Shown here in pieces: positions 48,247 to 58,040 of a DNA stretch of 64,000 bases; positions within the stretch are counted from its first letter, which is position 1, and each line of letters opens with the position of its first letter. The notes beneath the pieces were generated by a model. It was not told the origin of the DNA. It ran no database searches and worked only from the letters and a program-made list of their open reading frames with translations. The position numbers were made by a program, and so were the translations under genes. Origin of the DNA: Streptococcus pantholopis (GTDB lineage: Bacteria; Bacillota; Bacilli; Lactobacillales; Streptococcaceae); the NCBI RefSeq assembly GCF_001642085.1, contig NZ_CP014699.1, positions 868,001 through 932,000 on the forward strand. Direction: 5' to 3'.

Positions 48247-48941
48247 AGTTCGCAGACAACATATCTAAAGAGTTCCAAATCTTCTTTGCGCGTTTCATAC
48301 AAGAGTTCAGGGTGCCATTGAACACCTAAAAAACGCATTCTGGGGTCAATTGATTCTACAGCCTCAATTGTTCCATCTTTGGGATCTTCAGCAATAACAC
48401 GCAGTTCACTGGCTAAGTGGTTGATACTTTGATGGTGAAAAGAATTAATAGAGCTGGCTGAACCGTAAATATCAGCCAGCTTACTGTCCTCTTTGATTAC
48501 CATGTTATGAGATAAGTAGTCAGCCGGTCGGTCCTGCCAGTGGTTTTCGATATCCTGATAGAGTGAACCGCCCAAGGCTACATTCATTAATTGGGTTCCG
48601 CGGCAGACAGAAAAAATCGGTTTTTTCTGCTTAACTGTTTCTTCAATCAAGGCCAGCTCAAAGATATCACGTTCTTTAAAAAAATCATCATCGCTGGCTT
48701 GATTTCTTTCGCCGTAAAAGCTGGGATCAACATTTTGACCGCCGATAAGAATTAATTTATCAATCATACTGACATAATCAGGCGCTGTTTTAGGATTGCC
48801 GACTGGCAGAACAAGCGGTAAGCCGCCTACGGCTTTGACCCCATTGACAAAACCGCTTGGTACATAAGACCAGGAAATTTCCTTAGCTTCTGGATTAGGC
48901 CGCTGATTTGCGGTGATGCCAATTATTGGTTTTTTTGACAT
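48243..48941 (-). CDS. class I glutamine amidotransferase-like (peptidase C26)
   Basis: Protein of 232 residues of the gamma-glutamyl-GABA hydrolase (PuuD-like) family. Catalytic Cys in F-S-V-C-R-G-T-Q near 115, His-Glu in Q-W-H-P-E near 214. Cytoplasmic, hydrolyses a gamma-glutamyl bond. In streptococci it lies next to rex and radC, as here. Start after AAGGAGG. Confidence 0.9.
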   Translation of the reverse strand: MSKKPIIGITANQRPNPEAKEISWSYVPSGFVNGVKAVGGLPLVLPVGNPKTAPDYVSMIDKLILIGGQNVDPSFYGERNQASDDDFFKERDIFELALIEETVKQKKPIFSVCRGTQLMNVALGGSLYQDIENHWQDRPADYLSHNMVIKEDSKLADIYGSASSINSFHHQSINHLASELRVIAEDPKDGTIEAVESIDPRMRFLGVQWHPELLYETRKEDLELFRYVVCEL

Positions 48942-48950
48942 GCTGCCTCC

Positions 48951-49589
48951 TTAGTCAGTTTGATTCATAAAATAAAGCAGTGTCTGCAGTTCACTTGTCA
49001 GGTCAACATACTGCACGATGACTGATTTAGGCAGATTGAGGCGGACAGGAGCAAAACTGAGGATACCTTTGATTCCTGCAGCTACAAGAAGATCAGCTAC
49101 TTCCTGTACCTGAGTGCTGGGGACAGTCAAAATAGCGGTTTTAATGTCAGTTTTTTGGATATGCTCAGTAATTGTGGAAATACCATAGATAGGGATACCG
49201 TCAGATGTTTTGGTGCCGACCAATTCATTATCATCTTTATCAAAGGCTAAAGCAATCTGCATTTTGTTGCGGTCATGAAAGCGATAATGCAAGAGAGCAC
49301 GACCAATATTGCCGCAGCCAACTAGCAGGACATTTGTTGTCGCATGATCGTTCAAAATATCAGCAAAAAAATTCATAAGTTTGCTAACATCATAACCGAA
49401 ACCACGCCGGCCCAGCTCCCCGAAATATGAAAAATCCCGGCGGACAGTAGCAGAATCAATTCCCATCGCATCAGCAATCTGCTTTGAGCTGGCTTTTTCA
49501 ATGTTGTTCGCATAAAAGCGCTTAAAAATCCGATAATAAAGCGACAGACGCTTAGCTGTCGCCTTAGGGATAGATTTATCAATAGCCAC
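48951..49589 (-). CDS. rex: redox-sensing transcriptional repressor Rex
   Basis: Repressor of 212 residues that senses NADH/NAD+. N-terminal winged helix ([31 protein letters not shown]) and C-terminal Rossmann domain ([13 protein letters not shown]). It controls fermentation genes such as alcohol and lactate pathways. Start is GTG at 49589 behind GGAGA. A perfect inverted repeat upstream may serve autoregulation. Confidence 0.95.
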   Translation of the reverse strand: MAIDKSIPKATAKRLSLYYRIFKRFYANNIEKASSKQIADAMGIDSATVRRDFSYFGELGRRGFGYDVSKLMNFFADILNDHATTNVLLVGCGNIGRALLHYRFHDRNKMQIALAFDKDDNELVGTKTSDGIPIYGISTITEHIQKTDIKTAILTVPSTQVQEVADLLVAAGIKGILSFAPVRLNLPKSVIVQYVDLTSELQTLLYFMNQTD

Positions 49590-49640
49590 AATATCATCTC
49601 CTTAATAGTTCATCTATATTGTAACAAAAAAGTCATCAAA

Positions 49641-49671
49641 TCAGCAATTTTAGTGAACATAAAATTGCTGA
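49641..49671. promoter_or_regulatory. perfect inverted repeat upstream of rex
   Basis: TCAGCAATTTTA-N7-TAAAATTGCTGA, 12-bp perfect arms, 50 bp before the rex start. Not a standard Rex box (TTGTGA..TCACAA). Confidence 0.6.
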
Positions 49672-49674
49672 CAA

Positions 49675-49703
49675 AAAAATCTTATGCTTGCATAAGATTT
49701 TGT
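49675..49703 (-). terminator. terminator of the prs-nifS-DUF1831 operon
   Basis: On the minus strand AAAATCTTATGC-AA-GCATAAGATTTT followed by a T run. Separates the upstream operon from rex. Confidence 0.85.
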
Positions 49704-49736
49704 ATCAAACTGCCGGTATGAAAGGGTGAGAAGGAT

Positions 49737-50084
49737 TCAAACCGGATTTTTGCTAAAAATGTGACGTTCAACCAGGCTGTCCATTAGAAAATAGAATTTA
49801 TCCTGCAGCAATTTATTGTCTTCTGATTTGAAAATATTGACTGATCGTAAGCCAGATTTATCGGTGATAGTCAGCTTAAATGCATTTAAGTCTTTATGGA
49901 CAGTTATTTTTAAAGGGAAACCGTCACCGGAATTAGGAACTTTCTCCAGTAAACGCTTTAATTCATAGTGGCCGACTGTATTCTGCGTGAAGGTGGTATC
50001 ACGCAGAGTATAAGGCTTAACATCAGGGTTAATACTGTAGCTGTAGAGACAGCCATCAAGGGTAACTTTTTTTGTAAATGCCAT
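49737..50084 (-). CDS. DUF1831 family protein
   Basis: Protein of 115 residues of a family limited to lactic bacteria, always next to the cysteine desulfurase gene. No catalytic motif seen. Start ATG lies 1 bp past the nifS stop, so coupled. Role perhaps tied to the desulfurase; unproven. Confidence 0.8.
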   Translation of the reverse strand: MAFTKKVTLDGCLYSYSINPDVKPYTLRDTTFTQNTVGHYELKRLLEKVPNSGDGFPLKITVHKDLNAFKLTITDKSGLRSVNIFKSEDNKLLQDKFYFLMDSLVERHIFSKNPV

Positions 50085-50085
50085 T

Positions 50086-51201
50086 TTATTTTCCTGTTAT
50101 TTCTTTTAATTTTTTTGCTAACTGCAGTAATTCTGACTGTGTATTTAGCTTAGACAGGCTGATTCGGATCGATTCCTGCAGTCTGACGGAATCATGACCG
50201 TAGAGGCTGGCCAATACATGGCTGGGGTCTACAGTGCCTGCTGTGCAGGCAGAACCAGTAGATACGGCAAAACCAGCCAAATCAAGCTGTGTCAGTAAAA
50301 TCCCGTTGTTTTGCCCCGGAAAGCCAAGATTGATGACATGGGGCAGGTGTTGTGATGAACCGTTGAGGTAGTAGGAATCAGGAGCGAGAGCCTCTAAAAA
50401 AGTGTCTCTCAGTCCCCGTATATAGGTGAGATTTTCTTTTAACTGCAACTGACTGTCTGCCAGTGCCTGAGCCATTCCCACGATTGAAACGAGGTTCTCT
50501 GTGCTTGCACGCCTGTTTTCTTCCTGTTCACCGCCATGGAGCAAACTGTCAAAGTGAAGGGGGGCGGCATAAAGAAAACCGACGCCCTTGGGCCCATGAA
50601 ATTTATGAGCTGTCGCTGATAAGAGATCAATTCCAATTTCTTCAGGATAAATTGGGAGTTTTCCCATTGTTTGGACGGCATCAACATGAAAAGCCGCCTG
50701 ATGTGTTTTTAAGAGAGCAGCTGCTTCCTCAATTGGCAGCAGGTCACCTGTTTCATTATTAGCATGCATGAAGCTGACAAGAATGGTGTCATCTCTCAGA
50801 GCCTTTTGCAGACTTGAAAGAGTAATAGATCCCTTTTCAGGCCGGAGATAGGTGACTTCAAATCCAAATTTCTCTTGCAGATAATGAAGCGGCTCCAGAA
50901 CAGAGGGGTGTTCGATTGCTGTAGTAATGATGTGCTTGCCCTTATCTTGGTTAGCTAGAGCATAGCCTTTAAGGGCAGTATTATTAGCTTCGGTTCCGCC
51001 GGAAGTAAAAATAATTCTTCTGACTTCTGTTTTTAATGCATGAGCAATCGTTTGTCTGGACGTTCTTAATGCCTGACTGGCTTTACGGCCGTAAACGTGA
51101 ATACTTGACGGATTGCCGAAGTTGTCAGTCATCACAGCGGTCATAGCTTCGATGACTGCTGGAGTCATTGGAGTAGTAGCTGTATTATCAAGATATACCA
51201 T
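50086..51201 (-). CDS. cysteine desulfurase, NifS/IscS-like
   Basis: PLP enzyme of 371 residues that takes sulfur from cysteine. PLP Lys in T-A-T-S-A-H-K-F-H-G-P near 200, active Cys in S-T-G-S-A-C-T-A-G near 323; start V-Y-L-D-N-T-A-T-T. ATG at 51201; a TTG nine bases upstream is unlikely. The gene begins just after the prs stop (51207). This type without Isc/Suf genes near is thought to serve tRNA thiolation or NAD synthesis. Confidence 0.9.
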   Translation of the reverse strand: MVYLDNTATTPMTPAVIEAMTAVMTDNFGNPSSIHVYGRKASQALRTSRQTIAHALKTEVRRIIFTSGGTEANNTALKGYALANQDKGKHIITTAIEHPSVLEPLHYLQEKFGFEVTYLRPEKGSITLSSLQKALRDDTILVSFMHANNETGDLLPIEEAAALLKTHQAAFHVDAVQTMGKLPIYPEEIGIDLLSATAHKFHGPKGVGFLYAAPLHFDSLLHGGEQEENRRASTENLVSIVGMAQALADSQLQLKENLTYIRGLRDTFLEALAPDSYYLNGSSQHLPHVINLGFPGQNNGILLTQLDLAGFAVSTGSACTAGTVDPSHVLASLYGHDSVRLQESIRISLSKLNTQSELLQLAKKLKEITGK

Positions 51202-51206
51202 AACAA

Positions 51207-52175
51207 TCAATCCTTAGGTGTATAAGCAAAGAGCGGACTGACCGGCTTGCGTTCATGAATGCGGATAATAGCATCTGCAATAAGTCGGCTTGCTGAGAGA
51301 TAGTTGACATTCTCAGGAACAGGCTCTTTGGTGGAAACGGAGTCGGTGACAAGGATTTCTTTTATCGGAGCTGCCGCAAGAATATCGGCTGCACCGCCGG
51401 CAAACAGGCCATGGCTGGCTGCAGCGTAAATAGCCGTTGCTCCGCCGCGTTCTAAAATTTTTGCGGCCTCTGCCAAAGTCTTTCCTGTATTTAGGATATC
51501 ATCGATAAGGATAGCCTTTTTGCCTGCCACCTCACCGATAATATAGCCTTCTTCTCTGGCTGCATCATCTTGGGCATAATCAATAATAGCAATCGGTGCA
51601 TCCAGGTATTCTGCCAAACTGCGGGCACGCTTGATTCCTGAATTCTTGGGACTGACAACGACAACTTCGTCACCGACCAGTCCCAGATTGTAGTAGTAGT
51701 CTGCAAACAGCGGAATAGTAAAAAGGTTATCAACGGGAGTGTCAAAGAATCCTTGCACTTGAACAGTATGCAAATCCAGAGTCAGTACGCGGTCTGCTCC
51801 AGCTTTGACAAGCATATTGGCTACCAATTTTGCTGTTATCGGCTCCCGTGAAGCAGCGATTCGGTCTTGGCGCGAATAGCCGAAATAAGGGATAACAACA
51901 TTCACAGAATTAGCACTGGCCCGCTTGCAGGCATCAACCATAATCAATAATTCCCATAAATGATCATTGACAGGATAGCTGGTGGACTGAATAATGTAAA
52001 TGTCATCACCGCGGACAGTCTCCTCGATGTTGATCATGATTTCACCGTCCGAAAACTGGCGCGATGTCAGTCTTCCCAAGGGAACCCCTGCGGCTTCGGC
52101 AATTTTTTCAGCAATTTTAGGATTGGAAGTCAGCGAAAAGAGTTTGAGCTGTCTATCAGCGTAGCGTTCTGCCAT
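51207..52175 (-). CDS. prs: ribose-phosphate pyrophosphokinase
   Basis: Makes PRPP from ribose-5-phosphate and ATP for nucleotide, His and Trp synthesis. 322 residues. Signature [12 protein letters not shown] at about 132-143, flexible loop S-R-Q-D-R-I-A near 100, and PRPP loop D-D-I-L-N-T-G-K-T near 221. First gene of an operon with nifS and DUF1831, the usual streptococcal order. Confidence 0.95.
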   Translation of the reverse strand: MAERYADRQLKLFSLTSNPKIAEKIAEAAGVPLGRLTSRQFSDGEIMINIEETVRGDDIYIIQSTSYPVNDHLWELLIMVDACKRASANSVNVVIPYFGYSRQDRIAASREPITAKLVANMLVKAGADRVLTLDLHTVQVQGFFDTPVDNLFTIPLFADYYYNLGLVGDEVVVVSPKNSGIKRARSLAEYLDAPIAIIDYAQDDAAREEGYIIGEVAGKKAILIDDILNTGKTLAEAAKILERGGATAIYAAASHGLFAGGAADILAAAPIKEILVTDSVSTKEPVPENVNYLSASRLIADAIIRIHERKPVSPLFAYTPKD

Positions 52176-52333
52176 ATTCTTAATATAACTCCTTCATTCT
52201 TTATAGTGAAAGGGACAAGTGAATTGTTTTAATAAAGATTAGCATTAATGTCTATTTGCTGCTTATCAAAAGCAAACAGCCATAAATTTTGCCTGCTAAC
52301 TTTATTTTACCAGAAAATCACGAATATTTCAGG

Positions 52334-52915
52334 TTAAGGTAACTTTTTTTCAGCCCTTAAACTGCTGGTCAGTCTGGCAATTTTGCTTTTTGCATATTTA
52401 AAAGTGATGGCATTCTGATCCAAAAAATCGGCAAATCGTTTTTTGCCGCTGTCGGCATCCGTGACTTCCAGCTCCAGTTCATAGTCTTTGCGGCCAGTGT
52501 AAAAATTATAATCCAGGGCCAGCAATCCCATGGCTGTTTGATTTTCCCGCCTGATTGTGGTAAGGTGGCCAAACACAGCCAAATCGTCCGGTCTAATCCC
52601 CTTATCTTCAATTAAATCTCGGATAAAGCAGGCAGGAATCTGACCGGACTTTATGATTTCTTTGGCCTGAGGGAGACTGAAATCGAGGTTATGCTCTAAA
52701 TTGCCCACAGTGCTGGGGATTTTGAGCGTCAGTTCAGCACGGTCTGAAAAGGTCCGGATTCTCATTGACATGCGATGTGCTTTGAGCTGAAAATCAGGAG
52801 AATCAAAATAATAGTTAGTCTGTGTTACTGGCGGAATATGAGAAAAATGTGCTGCCAGCCGATTAAATTCATCTTTATTAAGTAAAGTTTTGTACTCGAT
52901 TTCCAAATGTGTCAT
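52334..52915 (-). CDS. CYTH domain protein
   Basis: Protein of 193 residues with the CYTH signature E-I-E-Y-K near the start and alternating charged beta strands (R-I-R-T-F, E-L-T-L-K, E-L-E-L-E). The family binds triphosphates: triphosphatase or adenylate-cyclase-like activity. It lies divergent to relQ, a conserved pairing in streptococci, so a link to nucleotide or polyphosphate metabolism is possible. Confidence 0.88.
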   Translation of the reverse strand: MTHLEIEYKTLLNKDEFNRLAAHFSHIPPVTQTNYYFDSPDFQLKAHRMSMRIRTFSDRAELTLKIPSTVGNLEHNLDFSLPQAKEIIKSGQIPACFIRDLIEDKGIRPDDLAVFGHLTTIRRENQTAMGLLALDYNFYTGRKDYELELEVTDADSGKKRFADFLDQNAITFKYAKSKIARLTSSLRAEKKLP

Positions 52916-52940
52916 GCCATTTTTCCTTTAATTTCTTTTA

Positions 52941-52965
52941 TGTTATAATGAAATAATGTTATACT
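52941..52965 (+). promoter_or_regulatory. two overlapping promoter -10 elements for the relQ operon
   Basis: Extended -10s TG-T-TATAAT (52941-52949) and TG-T-TATACT (52957-52965) in the divergent space CYTH/relQ. The 5' leader to relQ would be over 220 bases, with no coding signal. Confidence 0.5.
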
Positions 52966-53194
52966 AATTTTATAAAAAAGTCTGATATTTGGCAAACTGA
53001 CCTTTTAAGAAATGTAAAAGACTGCAGTATTTAGTGAATAGATTCCCAGCTGTTTATGGTTTCAGAAGTCTGTGCTTAATTGATTGGTATAGACTTGGTT
53101 TTGTCAGAAGAAAACAGCCGAATCAGAGAAGCTGGCAGCCTGAAGTGTTTTGCCGGTTCTTTTAATAATGCTTGGAGAAAGGAGCTGTTTTGTT

Positions 53195-53863
53195 GTGCTT
53201 GAATGGGAAGAATTTTTAGATCCCTATATTCAAACAGTTGGGGAATTAAAAATCAAACTGCGAGGAATTCGCAAACAGTTTAGAAAACAGAACCGCCATT
53301 CACCGATTGAATTTGTGACCGGACGGGTCAAATCGGTTGAAAGCATTCAGGAAAAAATGCTTCTTCGCAGCATCAAAGAAGAAAACATTGCACAGGACAT
53401 TCAGGACATCGCCGGTCTGCGCATTATGGTGCAGTTTGTTGACGATGTTGATGATGTTCTTGATTTGCTGAGGCAAAGGCATGACATGAAAATTGTTCAG
53501 GAACGTGACTATATTCGCAATATGAAACCCAGTGGCTACCGTTCTTATCATGTTGTGATTGAGTACCCTGTTGATACAATACAGGGGCAGAAAACGGTTC
53601 TGGCTGAAATTCAGATTCGTACTCTGGCTATGAATTTTTGGGCTACTATTGAGCATTCTTTGAACTATAAATACAAAGGTGAATTTCCTCAGGAGATTAA
53701 GCAGCGTTTAGAGACAACCGCCAAGATAGCTTATGAGCTTGATGAAGAAGTAAGGAAAATACGGGAGGATATCAGAGAAGCCCAGCTTCTTTTTGACCCG
53801 GAAAGCAGAAAACTAAACGATGGTGTAGGAAACAGCGATGACACAGATGAATATTACAGGTAA
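53195..53863 (+). CDS. relQ: small alarmone synthetase RelQ
   Basis: GTP pyrophosphokinase of 222 residues that makes (p)ppGpp in stress without a hydrolase domain. Synthetase motifs: G-L-R-I-M-V-Q-F with R and D, the [16 protein letters not shown] loop, and [16 protein letters not shown] start at 53195 set by GAAAGGAG; the protein then starts L-E-W-E-E-F as in relatives. Overlaps nadK by 26 bp; rluD and pta follow in one operon. Confidence 0.93.
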   Translation: MLEWEEFLDPYIQTVGELKIKLRGIRKQFRKQNRHSPIEFVTGRVKSVESIQEKMLLRSIKEENIAQDIQDIAGLRIMVQFVDDVDDVLDLLRQRHDMKIVQERDYIRNMKPSGYRSYHVVIEYPVDTIQGQKTVLAEIQIRTLAMNFWATIEHSLNYKYKGEFPQEIKQRLETTAKIAYELDEEVRKIREDIREAQLLFDPESRKLNDGVGNSDDTDEYYR

Positions 53864-54680
53864 AAAAGAAATGATGCGTGTTGCTATCATCGCAAATAGC
53901 AAGTACCAGAGCCGGCGGATTGCTGCTAAACTTTTTGCTATTTTGAAAGATGATCCAGATTTTTACTTATCTAAAAAAAATCCTCATGTTGTCATTTCTA
54001 TCGGCGGGGACGGCATGCTTCTATCCGCTTTTCATAAATATGAAAGAGAGCTCAGCCATGTTCGTTTTGTCGGTGTGCATACGGGGCATCTGGGTTTTTA
54101 TACAGATTATCGAGATTTCGAAATTGATGAACTTATTGAAAACCTGCGCAAAGATACTGGGGAAAAAGTCTCTTATCCGATTTTAAAAGTTAAAATCACG
54201 CTGGACAATGGCCGGGAAATTAAAAGTCTGGCTTTAAATGAGGCGACAGTTAAGCGAATCGAAAAGACCATGGTTGCCGATGTCATCATCAATCATGTCA
54301 AATTTGAACGCTTTAGGGGAGACGGCATTTCAGTTTCCACACCGACTGGCAGCACTGCCTATAATAAATCGCTGGGAGGAGCTGTTTTGCACCCGACGAT
54401 TGAGGCTCTGCAGCTGACAGAAATTTCCAGCCTCAACAATAGGGTGTTTAGAACTTTAGGGTCATCAGTTATTGTTCCCAAAAAAGATAAAATCGAAGTT
54501 ATCCCTAAGCGCCTGGGCAGCTATACCATATCTGTTGACAATAGTACACTGCATTGTAAAAATGTAGCTAAAATTGAATACTGCATTAATTCTGAAAAAA
54601 TCAGTTTTGTAGCGACGCCGAGCCATACCAGTTTCTGGGAACGGGTCAAAGATGCCTTTATAGGAGATTTGGATTCATGA
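53838..54680 (+). CDS. nadK: NAD kinase
   Basis: Phosphorylates NAD to NADP. 280 residues. G-G-D-G motif in [10 protein letters not shown] near 55-62, L-N-E-A-T-V near 134, and the Gly-rich T-P-T-G-S-T-A-Y-N loop near 168. The start overlaps relQ and its end overlaps rluD by 4 bp, so the operon is tightly coupled. Confidence 0.95.
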   Translation: MTQMNITGKKEMMRVAIIANSKYQSRRIAAKLFAILKDDPDFYLSKKNPHVVISIGGDGMLLSAFHKYERELSHVRFVGVHTGHLGFYTDYRDFEIDELIENLRKDTGEKVSYPILKVKITLDNGREIKSLALNEATVKRIEKTMVADVIINHVKFERFRGDGISVSTPTGSTAYNKSLGGAVLHPTIEALQLTEISSLNNRVFRTLGSSVIVPKKDKIEVIPKRLGSYTISVDNSTLHCKNVAKIEYCINSEKISFVATPSHTSFWERVKDAFIGDLDS

Positions 54681-55570
54681 GATTCGAATTCATCGCAGAC
54701 AGAGACTGTCAGGTGAAAGCTTTTTTAAAAGGACAGGGGATTTCGAAAAGCCTGCTGGCCAAGGTGAAATTTAAAGGAGGCCGGATTCGGGTAAACGGTC
54801 ATGAACAAAATGCGGTTTATTTACTGAAAACTGGCGATAGGGTAATGGTTGATATTCCTGATGAAAAACCGTCTGACAGTCTAATACCTGTCAAACATGA
54901 CCTGACTATCGTTTATGAGGATGATCATTTTTTAATTATCAATAAGCCCTATGCTTATCCCAGTATTCCCAGCGTTCTGCACTCCAATACAATAGCAAAT
55001 TTTGTTAAATATTATTATATGGCACAGGACTATCCTAACAAACAGGTTCATATTGTAACGCGCCTTGATAAGGATACAAGCGGTTTAATGCTGCTGGCTA
55101 AACATGGCTATGCTCATGCCAGAATGGATAAAGAACTGCAAAATAAAGCAGTTGAAAAGCGTTATTATGCCTTGGTTTCTGGTTCAGGCAATCTGCCGTC
55201 AGAAGGTGATATCATAGCTCCTATTGCCAGAAGAGACGATAGTATGATTACCCGGCATGTCCATCAATCGGGCAAGTATGCCCACACAAGCTATAAAGTG
55301 TTAAAAAAATATGGGGATGTCTATCTTATCGATATTCGTCTGCACACAGGGCGGACCCACCAGATTCGAGTGCATCTTGCCCATATCGGATTTCCGCTTT
55401 TGGGAGATGATTTATATGGCGGGCGGATGGACTGCGGAATAGGCCGTCAGGCGCTTCACTGCTATTATCTGTCTTTTAGGGATCCTTTCACCGGCAGGCT
55501 GAACTCTCAGCAGGCAGACTTGACAGATGATTTTGATAGCGTTATCATAGATTTACAAGAAAATAAATAG
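54677..55570 (+). CDS. rluD: RluD-family pseudouridine synthase
   Basis: RNA pseudouridine synthase of 297 residues. N-terminal S4-like part ([12 protein letters not shown]), catalytic domain with R-L-D-K-D-T-S-G-L (catalytic Asp near 135) and R-T-H-Q-I-R-V-H. Substrate (23S rRNA or tRNA) cannot be fixed between RluD-like paralogues. Operon with nadK and pta. Confidence 0.88.
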   Translation: MRFEFIADRDCQVKAFLKGQGISKSLLAKVKFKGGRIRVNGHEQNAVYLLKTGDRVMVDIPDEKPSDSLIPVKHDLTIVYEDDHFLIINKPYAYPSIPSVLHSNTIANFVKYYYMAQDYPNKQVHIVTRLDKDTSGLMLLAKHGYAHARMDKELQNKAVEKRYYALVSGSGNLPSEGDIIAPIARRDDSMITRHVHQSGKYAHTSYKVLKKYGDVYLIDIRLHTGRTHQIRVHLAHIGFPLLGDDLYGGRMDCGIGRQALHCYYLSFRDPFTGRLNSQQADLTDDFDSVIIDLQENK

Positions 55571-55584
55571 AGGTTTATAACAAT

Positions 55585-56574
55585 ATGAGTATCCGATCAT
55601 TATTTGGCAGTTTACGTGAGAAAGTTGTTGGCAAAAATATCAAAATTGTTTTCCCTGAAGGCGATGATGAGCGTGTTGTCCGTGCGGCAGCCCGCTTAAA
55701 ATTTGAAGGTCTGGTTGAACCGATTATTTTAGGGGATGCCGACAAGGTTCACAATCTGCTGGCGCAGCTTGGCTTTGCTGATCCGCATTATACTATCATC
55801 AATCCCGAAGATTATGAAGGTTTTGAAGAAATGAAGCAGGAATTTTTAGCGATTCGTAAGGGAAAAGTAGGGGCTGAAGAAGCTGATAAGCTGCTGAGAG
55901 ATGTTAATTACTTTGGCGTTATGCTGGTTAAGATGGGGCTGGCAGACGGCATGGTTTCAGGGGCGATTCATTCTACAGCAGACACAGTGCGTCCGGCTTT
56001 GCAGATTATAAAAACAAAACCCGGTGTTTCCCGGACGTCAGGCGTTTTCCTGATGAACCGTGACAATACGGATCAGCGTCTAATTTTTGCAGACTGTGCT
56101 ATTAATATTGATCCTAATGCTCAGGAATTAGCAGAGATTGCTGTTAATACAGCAGATACAGCTAAGATTTTCGATATCGATCCAAAGATTGCGATGCTCA
56201 GTTTTTCAAGCAAGGGCAGCGCTAGAGGACCGCAAGTAGAGAAAGTTCAGGAAGCTGTACGCCTCTCAAAAGACCTTCAGCCTGATATTTGTATAGATGG
56301 CGATTTGCAGTTTGATGCAGCTTTTGTTCCTGCAACAGCTGAAATTAAAGCTCCCGGTAGTCCAGTTGCGGGACATGCTAATGTCTTTATTTTCCCTGAT
56401 TTGCAGTCCGGCAATATTGGTTATAAAATTGCCCAGCGTTTAGGTATGTTTGAAGCCATCGGACCGATTCTTCAAGGATTGAATAAGCCGGTCAATGACC
56501 TTTCTCGCGGGTCAAGTGCTGAAGATATTTATAAGCTTGCAATTATTACAGCAGCTCAAACCTTGGAGGATTAA
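55585..56574 (+). CDS. pta: phosphate acetyltransferase
   Basis: Converts acetyl-CoA and phosphate to acetyl phosphate in the Pta-Ack ATP-yielding route. 329 residues, the short type. Signature blocks F-P-E-G-D-D-E-R-V-V-R-A-A near 22, D-G-M-V-S-G-A near 112, and S-F-S-S-K-G-S-A near 204. Last gene of the relQ operon; terminator at 56639. Confidence 0.95.
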   Translation: MSIRSLFGSLREKVVGKNIKIVFPEGDDERVVRAAARLKFEGLVEPIILGDADKVHNLLAQLGFADPHYTIINPEDYEGFEEMKQEFLAIRKGKVGAEEADKLLRDVNYFGVMLVKMGLADGMVSGAIHSTADTVRPALQIIKTKPGVSRTSGVFLMNRDNTDQRLIFADCAINIDPNAQELAEIAVNTADTAKIFDIDPKIAMLSFSSKGSARGPQVEKVQEAVRLSKDLQPDICIDGDLQFDAAFVPATAEIKAPGSPVAGHANVFIFPDLQSGNIGYKIAQRLGMFEAIGPILQGLNKPVNDLSRGSSAEDIYKLAIITAAQTLED

Positions 56575-56638
56575 GACAATTTGCCCGAGACAGTGAATTT
56601 GATCAAGCGTAATAGGTCAAAGAAAGAGGGCACGATTA

Positions 56639-56672
56639 AAAAAACGAGAAGGTGCTCCCTTACTCGTTTTTT
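56639..56672 (+). terminator. terminator after pta
   Basis: Perfect arms AAAAAACGAG and CTCGTTTTTT with a 14-base loop. Confidence 0.9.
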
Positions 56673-56726
56673 GTGTATTAGACCAAGAACTGCTGATCTC
56701 TAAAAGCACATGCTGACCAGAGAACA

Positions 56727-57007
56727 GGCGGGCTTTGTATCTTATGAATTGAACACGCCCTAAGAGCTGTGCAGTGAAATTATCCAGTGGATGATTTCAG
56801 CCCGAACCTAGAAAAGGGAAAGTGAGGGGACTGGAAATCTGTATCGTTACCCAGTTACCGCTAGGCCGTAAACGTCTGAAAGCTTTGTCGCCTTAACAGT
56901 CGACTGCCCCCTTCTAGTCGTTCTGGCAGAGGTGCGCCTACGAAATCAAAGATTTCTGGCTTACCGTCATTTTTGCTTTGCTCTTTTAACGGGCTTTGTA
57001 TCTTATT
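56727..57007 (+). repeat. right-end fragment followed by long hairpin repeat
   Basis: Fragment GGCGGGCTTTGTATCTTA at about 56727-56744. The element proper runs from TTGAACACGCCCTAAGAGC (56749) to GCTCTTTTAACGGGC and TTTGTATCTTATT (57007), with a long interior module and GAAATC-AAA-GATTTC hairpin. Confidence 0.8.
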
Positions 57008-57010
57008 GAA

Positions 57011-57123
57011 TTGAACACGCCCTAAGAGCTGTGCAAAAAAGATAGCCTTCCCTTGAGTCTTTAGTGACTCGGCGGTCAGGCTCCTATTTTTGCTTTGCTC
57101 TTTTAACGGGCTTTGTATCTTGT
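57011..57123 (+). repeat. hairpin repeat directly upstream of SDR gene
   Basis: Arms AAGAGCTGTGC / GCTTTGCTCTT, centre GAGTC-TTTAGT-GACTC, base CGCCC/CGGGC. Ends 16 bp before the ATG at 57139. Confidence 0.85.
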
Positions 57124-57138
57124 AAGATGGAGGAGCTT

Positions 57139-57894
57139 ATGGTAAAAACAGCTTTAGTGACAGGAGCATCTGCTGGTTTTGGCAAGGCTATTGCTGAAAA
57201 ACTGACAGCAGATGGCTATAAGGTTATCGGCGCAGCCAGAAGATGGGACAGGCTGCAGGTTTTGAGAGATGAGCTGGGGAAAGACTGCTTTTTTCCTTTG
57301 CAGATGGACGTCAGCAAAACGCAAGAGATTGACCAGGCTCTGGCCAGCTTGCCTCAGGACTGGCAAGCTGTCGATTTACTCGTTAATAATGCCGGTCTGG
57401 CTCTAGGCTTAGACAAGGCCTATGAAGCAGATTTTAAGGACTGGCAGACTATGATTCAAACGAATATCATTGGTTTGACCTATTTGACTCATCAGATCCT
57501 TCCGCAGATGGTAGAAAGAAATGCTGGTTTAATTATCAATTTAGGTTCAACAGCCGGGACTGTCCCCTACCCGGGCGGAAATATTTATGGGGCGAGCAAG
57601 GCCTTTGTCAAACAATTTTCCTTAAATCTTAGAGCTGACCTTTTTGGAACACAGGTTCGCGTAACAAATATTGAGCCAGGCCTATGTGAAGGAACTGAAT
57701 TTTCCAATGTCCGTTTCAAAGGCGACAACCAGCGTGTTGAACAGCTTTATCAAGGCGCACACGCTATTCGTCCGCAAGATATTGCTGAGACCGTAGCTTG
57801 GATTAGCCGGCAGCCAGAGCATCTCAATATTAATCGCATCGAGATAATGCCTGTATCTCAGTCTTTTGGCCCTCAGCCGGTTCATCGGGACTGA
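57139..57894 (+). CDS. short-chain dehydrogenase, YdfG-like
   Basis: NADP-dependent oxidoreductase of 251 residues of the classical SDR family. Cofactor motif T-G-A-S-A-G-F-G-K near 8-16 and A-R-R-W-D-R for the phosphate, N-N-A-G near 87, catalytic Ser in N-L-G-S-T-A-G and Y-G-A-S-K near 155-159. Like YdfG it may reduce 3-hydroxy acids or malonic semialdehyde. ATG after GGAGGAG next to the hairpin repeat. Confidence 0.9.
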   Translation: MVKTALVTGASAGFGKAIAEKLTADGYKVIGAARRWDRLQVLRDELGKDCFFPLQMDVSKTQEIDQALASLPQDWQAVDLLVNNAGLALGLDKAYEADFKDWQTMIQTNIIGLTYLTHQILPQMVERNAGLIINLGSTAGTVPYPGGNIYGASKAFVKQFSLNLRADLFGTQVRVTNIEPGLCEGTEFSNVRFKGDNQRVEQLYQGAHAIRPQDIAETVAWISRQPEHLNINRIEIMPVSQSFGPQPVHRD

Positions 57895-58008
57895 TATTGG
57901 TCATTGATAAAGCCAAACTGCTGATACGGGCAGTGTTCTTAGCAGTTTTGGACACCATTTTTGATGATCTGAATCGAAGCAGTCAGTAGCTGCATATATT
58001 AAGCAGTT

Positions 58009-58040
58009 AAAGCTGAGCGGCAGACTGTCTCAGCTTTTTT
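58009..58040. terminator. terminator between SDR and unknown gene
   Basis: Arms AAAGCTGAG and CTCAGCTTT around an 11-base loop, then T run. Overlaps the stop of the minus-strand gene. Confidence 0.8.

Noticed and set aside
52916..53194. Riboswitch or small gene in the long leader of relQ
   Set aside because: No aptamer pattern or ribosome site with open frame could be supported.
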